In this document: positions 34,638 through 46,035 of the stretch, in pieces | Numbering within the stretch: the first letter of the stretch is position 1 | How the letters are laid out: each line of letters opens with the position of its first letter | From: Orychophragmus violaceus | Taxonomy: Eukaryota; Streptophyta; Magnoliopsida; Brassicales; Brassicaceae | Length of the DNA stretch: 64,000 bases | Direction of reading: 5' to 3' | Assembly: GCA_030180135.1 (NCBI GenBank) | Contig: CM058230.1 | Coordinates: 101,857,503-101,921,502 of the forward strand | Position numbers and translations under genes: made by a program | The notes under the pieces: generated by a model | The model's database searches: none | What the model saw: only the letters and a program-made list of their open reading frames with translations | What the model was told of the DNA's origin: nothing

Positions 34638-35857
34638 TGATATATCATGGTTTTTACCCATTTTAGACCATGATATAGATGTGTTTTAGTGTCTTTTGTC
34701 TTTGTTTAGAGTCTTTTACAGGTTAAATCAGGATTGGAGCTAATTGGAGATATTTGGAGCATTTTGGGACTTTTGGGACGTTTTGGCCGAGAGCTTAACT
34801 CACTGTTCGTATAATTGATCATGCGTCGATCGTTGCACTCAATGCATCGATCGATGCAGTCGCGAGATGGCCCGTACACGTCGGTTTGACAAGTATTGAA
34901 GATTTACAAAGAAGCCCAAGATAGTTCCAGTATTTACACAGAAGCCCCATCCGAGATTATGCCTATATAATAGAGTTTTTAGAGTTTTTATTATAAGTTT
35001 TGACATACGCTTTATAGTTGGCTTTAATAATTAAGAGCAGAGGATTTTTAGAGCTTTTGGGGCTGATCTGAACCTGATTCATCATCTGTATTTGGAGAAG
35101 ATTTCGAACCCCTTTTACTCTTATTCTTTTATGCAATTTACTTATCATATGATCATGTTTTCATTATCTATGTCTGAGTAGATTCCTAGTTAGGCTTAGG
35201 GTTTCTCACATAGGATTTCATGACTTGCTAGACTTGTTCAATTTCAGTTAAGGATTCAAACTATATCTGTTCTTCAATTTAATTGTGCTTAAAGCTAGTT
35301 CTAACCTGATCAATTAGAATCTAGATCTTAGGTTGCTAAATACGTCACGGAAGTGGGGTTTAGGAACCAGAACTAATTAAATTGGGCAATTAAACTTTGC
35401 GCAAACGGAAGTTTGGTTTAGGATAATTGTGAACATATCAAACTTGGACTTATTGCTAGTTTAATCTGTTAGTTCTCGCAAACGGAAGTTTGGTTTGCTG
35501 CACTTAGACTTAGAGAATTATCGCAAAGGAATTTGGTTAATTCTATATCTGTGTTTTGAGTTCTAGAACTGTGCTTAATTAGATCCTTGCTGAATGAACT
35601 GTCTGCTAGTCTGATTTCCTGAGAATACCCTAGGTTTGACGCTTTTAATTACTTGCTTTCACAACCAATAATCTCTGCTACTGATTTACTTTCTTGCACT
35701 GTTTTCAATACAATCACATTGCTTATTTCTAGTATTCATTCCCTACGGTTTGATTCTCTTGAGACCAAGTGTCCCTGTGGATTCGATAACCCTATATACT
35801 ACTTTGACATTGCTGTTCACTTGCAGTTTAGTATAGGGATTAATTCTTGACCTATCA
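34638..35857 (+). repeat. D2 3' LTR
   Basis: Identical to the 5' LTR except one base by hand comparison; the CGATCG module is intact here. Confidence 0.95.
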
Positions 35858-36206
35858 GAGTCCCAGATTTTAGTGATTATTTGGCTGTAAGAGATTGGTT
35901 TCCTTGACTGGGCCATCGGGAGTCCCGGGCCTTGAGACATCTGGTGAATTTGGGCCTCGGGTCCAATTCACAACCGAGAGTTATTGGTTATAACTAGCTG
36001 TGTGTATGCTTACCAAGTAAAGCTAATTCTGGGTGACGACCAGTGGCCCACTTTGGATTTAGCTAAACATGGGTCTCGGAATCATTGTATTCTTATGAGG
36101 TTAAACAAAGAAATTTTGAATACAATGCGAGTTTTCTTATAAGCTGTTAAGATTGCTCTTTTATGAACTTAATAACTAAAACTCTATTTATCTCTAAATT
36201 TCAGCT

Positions 36207-37097
36207 ATGACAAGCACAAACAATCAATACACTTTCTCGATCCGGTATGTCCTTGAGATGGACAAACTGAACGGATCAAATTTCTTGACTTGGTCGCGGA
36301 ACCTGAGGCTGGTTCTCAGGCATGAGAGAAAGGACTATGTCCTTGAGAAAGCTCTCCCCAAGAGGATCGGATCCAAAGCCAGTCATGCAGTATATAATGC
36401 TTGGAATAAGCATTATAATGATGCGGTAGATGTGCGTGGTCTGATATTGGCTACCATGGACTCAGATTTGCGGAAGCAATATGAGAACATGGAGTCGCCA
36501 ATAGAGATGATCAGCAGCCTGAAATTGAAATTTCAGGAGCAGGTAAGAGTGGAGAGATACCAGTTGGTTAAATCTCTCACTAGCTGCAAGCTACCGATGG
36601 ATCATCCAGTAAGTCCTCATATCAGTAAAATGATGGGTTACATTGATAACCTGAGGAAACTGGATTATCCAGTTAGCCAAGAATTGGCAGCTGATATCAT
36701 TCTGCAGTCACTGCCGTCAAGCTATGATGAGTTCGTAAGGGACTATATCAAGAAAGGCTTAACGAAGACGTTGACTGAACTGCATGACATGCTCAAAACA
36801 GTTGAGCCAAACGTGAAGAGCACCCTGTACAATCTCATGAAGGAGAAGGGTAGGTTTACTAAACCTAAAGCTGACAAGGGTGAAGACAAAGTTGTCCAGA
36901 TTTTGAATCATGGCAAGCGTGTGTCTTCTGAGCCCGAGTCAGATACCTCTTACGTTGGTAAGTGCTGCTACTGTAAAGAGACTGGGCATTGGAAGAGAGA
37001 TTGCATTAAATTCATGGAAGATTATGAGGAGTTGAAGTTGATGTATGAAACTACTTCCTCAGGTATTCATGTTATTACTTCAAGTTATACCTTATAG
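36207..37097 (+). CDS. C3 gag protein, 296 aa
   Basis: Starts at ATG 36207, MTSTNNQYTFSIRYVLEMDK. The copia gag region is complete: LNGSNFLTWSRNLRLVLRHE ... LILATMDSDLRKQYENMESP ... SPHISKMMGYIDNLRKLDYP ... IILQSLPSSYDEF. A CCHC knuckle CCYCKETGHWKRDC is at about residue 253. It ends at a TAG (37095-37097) that replaces the tryptophan codon before the protease motif; C1 reads TSWVMDTGCG where C3 has a stop then VLDTSCG. So gag is cut off cleanly from a dead pol. It would package RNA in particles. It is an element gene, not a host gene. Confidence 0.88.
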   Translation: MTSTNNQYTFSIRYVLEMDKLNGSNFLTWSRNLRLVLRHERKDYVLEKALPKRIGSKASHAVYNAWNKHYNDAVDVRGLILATMDSDLRKQYENMESPIEMISSLKLKFQEQVRVERYQLVKSLTSCKLPMDHPVSPHISKMMGYIDNLRKLDYPVSQELAADIILQSLPSSYDEFVRDYIKKGLTKTLTELHDMLKTVEPNVKSTLYNLMKEKGRFTKPKADKGEDKVVQILNHGKRVSSEPESDTSYVGKCCYCKETGHWKRDCIKFMEDYEELKLMYETTSSGIHVITSSYTL

Positions 37098-39610
37098 GTA
37101 TTGGATACTAGTTGTGGCACTGATATTTGTTATAATATGCAGAGCCTGAGCAACAGTAGAACGTTGAAGGAAGGGCAAGTGGAACTGCGTGTCTGGAAGG
37201 AGCTTGGGATGCTGCCTCAGCCATAGGGTTTTCACTTGTAGATGCCTTTGAGGCTTGGTTTTGTATTAAGTAATTGCTACAATATACCTGCTTTAAGCAG
37301 AGTTGTCTTTCATTTTCTTGTAAGAATTTGAATGTTTTTCATTTGATAAAAGACAAGCTTTGTTCTTTTGATCTTAATGAAATATTAATTGTAGCACCCT
37401 ATTCAAGGAATGGGTTTTATATCTTAAACCATAGAGTGCCTAAAATGTAACATAAATACCGCAATTGGTTTAAATCTGATGAATTAAACCTGATTTTTCT
37501 TGGCATAAATGTTTTGGTCACATAGAGTAAGTCAGATTCAGAAACCCCATTGTTATGGACTTTTGGGCTCATTTGAATGGATATCTTATGAGACTTGAAT
37601 TCTGCTTACTAGACCAAAAGACAAAGGGCCCATCTTAGCCGAGCTAGAGAAAGGCCCAAAGGCTTATTGGAGATTGAACATACTCATGTATGTGGTCCGA
37701 TGAGCAGTAATGCCAGAGAAAATTTCCTGTACTTCATTGTCTCTACTGATTACTTCAGTGAGTGTGACTGTGTTCATTTGATGAGACACAAGTCGGAATT
37801 CTTTGACATGGTCGAAAGAGTTCCAGAATGAAGTATAGAATCTGAATGACAGAAGTATTAAGACTCTGGATTAGATCACGAGTGAGAATACTTAAGTCAT
37901 TGATTGTGTGATCATCTGAATGAGTGTGAAGTCGTTTCACAGCTCACTTCTCCTGAAAACCTAGAGGTGTTTCTGTGAGAATGAATCAGATCTTATTAGA
38001 AATGATTAAAGATGAGTCACACGAATCTTCCATGATATTCTCTAAGAATAACGCTCTAGAAATATCTAAGTTTACGCTGAAATAGTTCCACCAATATCAG
38101 TTGAAAGACACCACGTAAATGTGGATTGGAATCGATCCAAATTCGTCTTTACTGAGTATTTGTAGTTGTGCTACTTCGCTGGTTGTCCTAGGGAAACCAA
38201 GGCTTGTTACTTTTACGTCCATTCTGTTTTCTAAGAAGGGAAGTTACTTTCCAAGAAGAACAGTGGGAGTAAAAGTATAACTCGAAGAAATTCGAGAATT
38301 ACAGGAGGCTGCTCAAGCTGTTGAGGGAGAGCAACGGATGGATTTACAGATTTCTGTAGAATCTACACCTGTATAGCCTGAAGTTCGCAGATATGAATGA
38401 ATCAGTCACTAATCCGAGAGTGATTTCTCGTCATTAGTTGAACCTGATGATCATTGAAAGTTAGCATGATCTGATGATCATTGAAAACGACGAATCTGCG
38501 AAATTCAAAGAAGCGAAAGTAAGCCAGGACTCCGAAAAATTACATTATGTGTAAGTTAGCTTCATTGATCCATTCATGGATGGAAGCAAACATATTGGAG
38601 TTGGAATCTTCGTTCAGTTAAAGTAGTCAAGGTTTTGACTTGAACAGGAATGAAGAGGAACTGTGCGTTTACTAAAAGATAAGTGGGAGCAATATTGCAT
38701 TTCTCATAGTGTATGTCGATGACATACTGATTCTCGAAAATAACGTTCCAATGCTGCAGTCGGTAAAGGACTGACTTGGGAGTTGGTTTTATGATTGACA
38801 TGGGTAAAGCCACGTAGTTCTTGGATTTTGGATCTAAAGATAAAGATCCAAAAGAGCTGGTAGGACAAAGTCAGGATTCTTAAATTGACAAAGTCCTACA
38901 CGTAATCAGCAATCCAAGAAGGGCTTTATGCCAATGTCACAGGGCAATTCATTAAGCAAGATACAGTGTCCTGCGATATCTGCTGAGCTTGAATGCATGG
39001 ATAGGATTCCATATGCGACGGCAATTGGATCTATCATGTATGCCATGACACATATTTGTTTTGATGTTGCTTTAATGCTAAGCAAGACAAGTAAAGACCA
39101 GTCAAATCCAGCAAAGAATCACTGGATTGCCGTAAAGAATATTCTGAAGTATTTGAGGAATACTTAGGATAAGTTCTTGATTTACGGAGAAAGTGAGGTG
39201 CTACAAGTCGATAGAGTCTGAAAGGCAAGTTTCCAATAGACAAAGATAATTCCTGGTCACAGTCCGGCTATATCTTGTGTCTAACTGGCGGTGCAAGGCA
39301 CTGTTGCTGACTCCATGACTTAAGCTGAACATTTCGCAGCTTGAGAAGCGGCGAAAGAGGTTGTTTGGAAAGAAGAGTTCATCACTGAACTTGATGTGAT
39401 TCCCAGCATAGATGAGACTAGCTGCACATCATAGGTCCAAACACCTTGAGGATAGGTATAACCTATTCCGTGAGATAAATGACAGAGGTGTTAAGTAGAT
39501 AAGCAAGTTTCATCGAATGAGAACGTTGCTAATCTATTAACGAAGCCACTCCTTATGCCTAAGCACGAGTCGCGGACTGTAGCTGTAGGATGAGTGAAAT
39601 TAAGATGTAG
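37098..39610 (+). pseudogene. C3 pol, heavily decayed
   Basis: Homology to C1 pol can be followed throughout but with stops in every frame: protease VLDTSCGTDICYNMQ (37098), integrase traces (37690-37990), a short RT island YVDDILIL near 38710 after a WNL-like stretch, a segment 38928-39167 equivalent to the RT-RNase H connection (SAELECMDRIPYATAIGSIM), and the pol tail near 39540. The integrase glycine and acidic residues are mostly lost. Decay this deep cannot have accumulated since the LTRs were last made identical. Confidence 0.85.
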
Positions 39611-40489
39611 TCTTAATTTCAGTGGGAGTTTGTAAAGGGCTTTACTTAGTTGTTTTGAAAGGTTCATGTAAACATTTTAAAATGTTAATGAAATTTTTAT
39701 TTCTGGATTATTTTAACTGTGATATAAAATAATCGTTCCAAAATGATTCATGTCACTATATATGGGCCATCGAAGTACATGAGTAGACTTGATCCTGAAA
39801 CCCCATATTTAACGAAGTGACATAAATCATAGTGTCCATAGTCGAAGGTTGTTGAAATTGGAACACCAACAACCTGTTGAGACTAGATTGTGTTGAGACT
39901 TATGACCAAGTTTCGAGGGGTCATAGATGCGCGGCATCAAAGTCGACACATAGGTATATGTAGGGGAGCATATGACCGGACATGGCCCGCAAGATGAGAA
40001 CTCTGCAAGATATTAATATCTGTGTCATAAGAAGTTCTCATATACGACTATAGAGTATAGTCCTTAGACCTGAGTTCGCATGCATGTGGCTGCACATGGA
40101 GTAATGCGCTTTGATCATTGTCTAACGCTGTTTCGTAACTGGGAGCTATACGGACCTTGGTTGGGTGTATTATGAATTGTGTAGTTCATAGTGATGGAAC
40201 AAGATGGGATTTGTCCCTGCCGTTTAACGGAGGTAATATCTCTAGGCCAATCGGAGATTTGATAGCTGGTAAGAGAATGGCCATTCCCAAACGGACTTGC
40301 CCAAGTCGTTTGCATTGTCAGTATCAAATCTGGTCCGATAAACATGGTCTGGCTATATAAGGATGACACGCATCTTGCCTTATGCCAGATCGAGATATTG
40401 AGACAAAAGGATTAGGGAATGTAGGATTCCAGTACAATCAGAAGATTGTTGGGAATGTCCTGTGTAGGATTCCAGTACAAGTGGGAGAT
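39611..40489 (+). other. C3 3' untranslated region with duplicated PPT/LTR junction
   Basis: Similar to the C2 3' region. Near the end there is a decayed PPT followed by about 18 bp of LTR start (about 40433-40462), then a second, intact PPT AAGTGGGAGAT before the true LTR at 40490. Confidence 0.8.
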
Positions 40490-41164
40490 TGTTGGGAATG
40501 TCCTGAAATCTACCGTACTATCTCTAGAAAGTATGAATAAGTGTCGAGATCAGACATAAGTCATAAATACTGGGTGATCATGATGGCTTGCTAGAGTCCG
40601 CTCATGATCTATAAGTTTAGGACTTATTACCAGTATTGTATGATCCCAAAGGGTCACACACCATAGCTAACGGGAAAGTTAAATGGAATTAATACGGTAA
40701 GATGCAATGGCATTTACTGTATTAGATCAGAGAATTGGGCCAGACAAAATACAGGCTTTTGTCTGATTTGTGTCTTGGGCCCAAAAGATTAATGAGCCAT
40801 TAGTCTAATGACTTGGGCCCATTAATGAGAGAGATAAAAATCGAAAAACCCTAAGGAAGAAATCATCTTTTGCGATTTCTTCTTGGCAGCCGCAAGCCTC
40901 TCTCTCTCAAACTCTCTCTTTTCTGATCTAATCCATCTTTTTGGTCTAGCAGCCTTTCCGGCTTGTAAGAGTGTGGATACTTGAGGAGGAGCCGATTCTC
41001 ATCAGCTCTAATCTGATCTTGTCATTACCACCAATCACTCCGCTGCAAAAGGTAAAGATCAGGTTTGTTTTATGATTCGTTTTGCAAGAACCTAGATCTG
41101 TTTAAGAATATGTGTTAGGCTGTCAATCTGAAATTGAACCTTGAAAAACACATAAAATCCAACA
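40490..41164 (+). repeat. C3 3' LTR
   Basis: Partner of 27166-27840; followed by TSD CATTA. Confidence 0.95.
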
Positions 41165-41169
41165 CATTA

Positions 41170-41925
41170 ATCTCAGGTTCTTTCGTTTACAATTCTTCTA
41201 AACCAAATTTCCTTGCAGATAGTCAAATTGCTCATCTAAGTTCTTTCTAGTTAATTAATCAACTTTCGTTGCAGAAATAAACCTAACATCAATAATCTAA
41301 GCGGCCAATTCAGATCAAGTATTAAGAACAACCCTAGATGAAGAACTAGAAAGATATGAATCCCTACAGATTGATCAACATATAATTCCATGAAATCCCC
41401 TGTGAGAATCCCTAAACATATCAAGTAAACTACTCAGACATGATCAATGAAACAGAAATCATAATGAATAGAAAACCAAATAGCATGTAATAAAATAAAA
41501 AACTGAGGTTCGAAATCTCTTCTCTGTCGAGTACAAGATCAGCCCCTAACTCTCTCAAAGTAAAATAATGTGTAGCCTAAACAATGTCTTAAAAACCCTA
41601 ATATAATGATATAATCACGACTGGGGCTTCTTTGTAGTTATGAGAAACTTTTGGGCCAAAGTGCAATTTACAAACTCTTCATTAAACTCGTCAAGAATTG
41701 TCTGACTCGCGTGTGCATCGATCGACACAAGTCTCCAAAATCGACAGTGAACTCTTCTTCTCGGGCAAATGCTCCAAATAGCTCAAGAATGCGTCATAAT
41801 GTCCAAATCCGCTCCAAACGTACCTAGACTTGTAAACAAACATAAAAGGACTCCAAAAGACTCTAAAAGACTCGATAACAAAGATATATACCATGGTTGA
41901 AAGTCCTAAAAACCATGATATATCA
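41170..41925 (-). repeat. D1 3' LTR, second part
   Basis: Resumes after C3 and ends CATGATATATCA. It is followed by the PPT complement AATCCCCCACACTTA (41926-41940). Compared with the 5' LTR it has lost one half of a paired CGATCG module near 41715. Confidence 0.9.
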
Positions 41926-43304
41926 AATCCCCCACACTTAAACTTTGCTTGCCCTCAAGCAAACAGAAGACCAAGATAAGGATAAGAAGTTTGAAAACTT
42001 CATAAACTCGTTTCATCGTAGAAGCACTACACTCAGATTCCCCTTAGTAAGCCATATGAAAATGAACCTACAAACATCAAGACCAACATATACTTCCCCC
42101 ACACTTAGCAACTATTCTGAGTAAACTCCACAATCACATTCAGAGCATCCAAATTCACCATACTGGTTTCTGTAATCTAATAAGTGCGATCTCACCTAGG
42201 GAGTATCGATCAAAGAACACATGGACTCTTACTCTATTAGCATCTGACCAATCTACTATCTTTTCTGATTCCTTTCTTTTCCTTCCTTCCTTAGCAACTG
42301 ATTTTTTCCATTGGGTATCATTTTATTTTTTTCTATCAGTGCTCTTCCCGCATTGGGATGTACTTTGGACACATTCCATGGATGCACATGAGGTAATAGG
42401 GGTCTCTACCACTCCCGCGACCACTTCGGAGCTACTAGCTCATCCTCAGTTTATATCTCATATTTTTTTTTACTTTAAGGAAGGGGAAAAGGGAACCATA
42501 TTTAGATAGGTTTACAAGTTGTGTCGGAACTAACAGAGGAATCCGATCCAAAGTATACCAAGCCCCAATGTGAGAAAAATTAAGTCAAGTTAAGTGCGAA
42601 GTCAAGTAATGGATTCTCTGAATACCTGAACTGATATGGGTGTCCTCAGTAGGTTGATCAGTGTTGGGTTTTCTAATAGTCATAGATCATCTGCAACTCA
42701 TCCAATGGTTACTTAAGTTCCTGCAAGTGTAGTAACCTCCTCAAAAAGTCTTTGTTTCCTACTCAATTTTGACTAAATAAAACAAATTGGACTGATTCTA
42801 AGAAAACAAAAAGTGGTGCGTCAGTAGCTACCTCCCTCACACTTAAAACACACTGTCCCTAGTGGTGCCAATCGTAGGCTCGGTGAGAATAAGAAATCAA
42901 AATTGAAGCGATGTTGAAAAATGCAGAACGTAATACCTGTCGTCGGCTTGTGTCGATCGATGCCACAAGGGTGTCGATCGATGCAAGACGAATATGCTCA
43001 CGGTTATGTGAATAACCGATGTCTAAACCGCAATTGATTCGGTAAACCGCTTCCCGCACATGCGTCGACCGACACAAAGGATGTGTCGATCGATGCAGGG
43101 CAATTTTCGACTTGTTCTCACGCTATGAACACACTAAAACCAAAAAAATCAAAACAAACCGAATAAAAACGAAAAATAAAGGACTAAAATACCTAACAGT
43201 GAGTTGCCTCCCACTCAGCGCTTGTTTAAAGTCAGTAGCTTGACTATGGAAAGGAGAATCGGACTTATGGGGGGGGGGGGTTAACAGAGACTGTGAATGT
43301 CTCT
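41926..43304 (-). other. D1 3' non-coding region with PPT and conserved hairpins
   Basis: This is 1.38 kb without coding capacity, matching the D2 3' region in length and in islands of sequence (for example 42360-42381 is identical to 34175-34196 in reverse complement). A stem TTGCTTG/CAAGCAA lies at 41945-41962 beside the PPT. A second stem around GGGAGGCA (reverse strand of 43196-43224) lies near the gag-protease end. Paired CGATCG modules occur at 42950-42990 and 43060-43100. A run of 12 G is at 43269-43280. Confidence 0.75.
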
Positions 43305-43955
43305 TCAGCCAAGGGGCGTATAAGCGTTCGGATCATGAGATCTCCCAAGGAAAGATCGAGAAGAATCAGGGTGGGAGCGAAGCCTGGGTGGGATACTGCG
43401 TTTTCCTGCCTTCATAGTAAATGGATTAGTAGTTTTAAGTTTAGAGGATCGATACCTTTGCTTTGGTGGGAATGAGATGTCTGGAGCTTTCTGCTTAGTA
43501 ACAGTTGCAGGCTTTGAAGATGTTAGAGCATGTTCAGAATGAACATCCATCTTCTCTTCTCCAATAAGAATCTCTGGTTCTACTTCAACACTGAAACTCA
43601 GTCCATCAATGGTGGATTTGTGCAGCTTATCCATCTTGAACTGCAAAGGCTTGTCTCCCAGGTGGAGATAAATCAGACCGCATCTCACATCAATCACTGC
43701 TCCAGCAGTAGCTAAGAATGATCTACCAAGTAGTAGAGGATCATCAGGCTCAACATTATACTTCAGCACCACATCCTCAAGAACACATTCTGGATATCTC
43801 TTTGATCGATCAGCTAGGATAAGAGAGGTCCTAGTAGGCTGGAAATCCATCAGTCCTAATCTCACAGCCACAAAGTATGACATGAGATTCACACCAGATC
43901 CTAAATCACACAGAGAATGCTTGAATATGTCCTTAGAGATGGAACAGTCTAGCAC
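43305..43955 (-). pseudogene. D1 aspartic protease region
   Basis: The minus strand reads MLDCSISKDIFKHSLCDLGS then GVNLMSYFVAVRLGL: the Athila-type retropepsin site with DLG in place of the usual DSG/DTG. LILADRS and LGRSFLATAGAVIDV follow. About a dozen codons between the ILADRS and VLKYN motifs, present in D2, are deleted. The C-terminal tail ends in SRSFLGRSHDPNAYTP. It is separated from gag by a stop and frame changes around 43960-43993. Protease would process gag; this copy is probably inactive. Confidence 0.82.
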
Positions 43956-43992
43956 AAAGGCTCATGGTTCTGGAGCTTATATGTAATCTGAA

Positions 43993-45794
43993 TCAGCTTC
44001 TTTCCATCACTTTTATGCAATTAGCTTCGTCTAGCTCCTGTTTGGACAACTTACGAGCCTTAGAATGTGGTACAGACGGCTTGGAAACTTGTTCAGAGAT
44101 TGTTGCAGGTATCTGGTCACGTCTGCGATCTGTGTCGATCGATGCAGTAGAAGTGTTGATCGATGCATGGCGATTTTGAGCAATTCCATCAGACGTATCG
44201 GGCATGTGTCGATCGATGCTTGTCTCAGACAGACATAATTCGTCCAGAAAATCCGAAATTATGCTATCTTCTTCTTCCAACAAGTCAATCTCATCTCTTA
44301 TGATCACAGCATTGACGAATTGCTTCTGTTCAGCTCTTCCATATCCATTCAGCCTTTGCGCTACCCCAACAGTCTTCTGCACTTGAACATCTAGCTTCTT
44401 CACATGAGCACTCAGAGATTCAATCTTTCCATTGAGATCAAGGTACAGAGCATCTATCTTTCCATTGAAGTCTAATGTACTCTTCTGCTGTCCTTCCAGG
44501 AGTTGTTCCATTATACTCATCATCTTATCATTCTGCTCATTTGGAGGAGGAACATGCTGATATGATGAAGAACCATAATCTCAGTAAATGAGCTGTTCTG
44601 CTGAAAAGGTTTCTGAAATGCAGACTTTGGTGCGAAACTTGAAGTCTCTCCTTGCTGATTTCCATACCTCTGACCTTGATAACCAGATCCAGCTATGTAA
44701 TTAACTTCCTCTATAGGATGAACATCCATTTTCTTACAAAGCAAGATGCTATGGACAGAATCAATCTTCTTGTTCATCTCAACTATTTGGGAATTATCAT
44801 CTTTCCCACCAGACTTCATCCTCTCCATATCAGCATTCTTGAGACTATTACTAGTCATCAAGTTCTCAATAAGCTCCATAGCTTCTTCTGGAGATTTAGT
44901 GTAGAATTTTCCATTACTTGCAGCATCTAAAGCCATCTGATACCACAAATCAACTCCTCTGAAGAAGATACACAACAACTGCACCTCAGAGAAACCATGG
45001 TGTGGACAATCTACCTGGTATCTCTTGAATCTCACCCAGGCTGTCTTAAAAGACTCTGTGGATCCTTGCTTAAATGTCAAGAGATCCTGTCTAAGCTGAT
45101 CGGATCGAGCACCATCATAAAAGTGTCGCAAAAACTTCTCCTTCACTGCACTCCAAGTAGTCAAAGTCCCAAGTGGAATCTGATTCATCCAGTCAGCAGC
45201 TTCTCCTCCAAGAGAGTGAGGAAAAATCTTGCAGTGCAGGTAGTCATAAGTCACTCCATTGTGCTTCATTCCAGTAACTATAGACTCAAAGTGCTTTATG
45301 TGGTCCATAGGATGCTCATGTGGAAGTTCGCTGAAGACACGATGTCCCACAAGTGTGTAATAGGAGGTCTTAAGCTCGAACTCATTCCGCGGAAACACAT
45401 GAGGTACAATCGCATACCTATTGGCATAAAACTCATCGGGTCGATTGTAATCAGCTAGTGTCCTCCTAGAAGGAGGATCTGGTGCTCTTGGTTGCTCAGC
45501 TTGTGGATATACTTGTCCACCTTGAGCTTCTCCATCTGGTTGCACAACCTGCCTCTGAGGTTCAGGAATCACATTACCTTCACCATCCAGTTTCTGTCCA
45601 AGCTCATTGCATACATGGTTCTCCGCATCTCTCAGAATACCTTCAGCATCCTTAATTAGGATTAAACGATTGGTATTAGCCATCTTAACTAGCTTTTGAG
45701 CTTTCCTGTTCTCTCTCTCTAGCTTTGCAAGCTATTTAAGCTCAAGATTCACGAGTTCCTTGTCCAAATTACTCCTCAATTCGCGATCAGGCAT
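43993..45794 (-). pseudogene. D1 gag, broken
   Basis: By alignment with D2 the native start is an ATG at 45794 (MPDREL). A TAG follows about 20 codons in, and the open frame restarts at 45683 (MANTNRLILIKDAEG). The core reads RTLADYNRPDEFYANR, HPMDHIKHFESIVTGMK, HCKIFPHSLGGEAADWM, FLRHFYDGARSDQLRQDLL and CPHHGFSEVQLLCIFFRG, the Athila/ARNOLD-type retrotransposon gag. A frameshift near 44560 leads to the C-terminal frame (43993-44523), which carries the paired CGATCG module as coding sequence (RHASINTSTASIDTD). The protein would assemble particles; this copy is dead. Confidence 0.85.
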
Positions 45795-46035
45795 AAACTG
45801 TCTCGTTCACGCAGTTGTGCCGACCGATGCAAGAGGAGCGTCGATCGATGCAGGTCGCGAATGTGTGACGATCGACACTCATGACCGTGTCGATCGATGC
45901 AGTGCGATTACAGGCGTACTTGAAACGCAAGAAAAAAAATCAGCAACCAAAAATAAAAACGAAAAACCTAGTCTAAACCATAAGTTCAAATCTATCGAAG
46001 ACTCAAAAGAGTCTCCGGCAACGGCGCCAAAAACA

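Larger units (their letters stand above)
29201..35857 (+). mobile_element. D2: young Athila-like element with gag-protease only (innermost insertion)
   Basis: 6,657 bp, TSD GAGTC (29196-29200, 35858-35862). Both LTRs are 1,220 bp with one difference by my count (A29397 against T34834). PBS is TTTTTGGCGCCGTTGCCGGG. A single long frame encodes gag and protease; 1.37 kb of 3' non-coding sequence precedes the PPT. No RT, RNase H or integrase is present. Layout and length of the internal part (4,217 bp) match D1 (4,110 bp). It sits in the leader of C3. Confidence 0.95.
27166..41164 (+). mobile_element. C3: Ty1/copia element with intact gag, pseudogenised pol, split by D2
   Basis: 13,999 bp as it lies, 7,337 bp after removing D2 and its TSD copy. 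TSD CATTA (27161-27165, 41165-41169). LTRs 27166-27840 and 40490-41164, both 675 bp, with two differences by my count. PBS is present after the 5' LTR. The gag is open and pol is littered with stops. Same LTR subgroup as C2. It inserted into the 3' LTR of D1. Confidence 0.94.

Noticed and set aside
36207..37097. Gag frame as a possible domesticated host gag gene
   Set aside because: It sits between a PBS-bearing leader and a decayed pol inside a TSD-flanked element with nearly identical LTRs, so it is an element gene.
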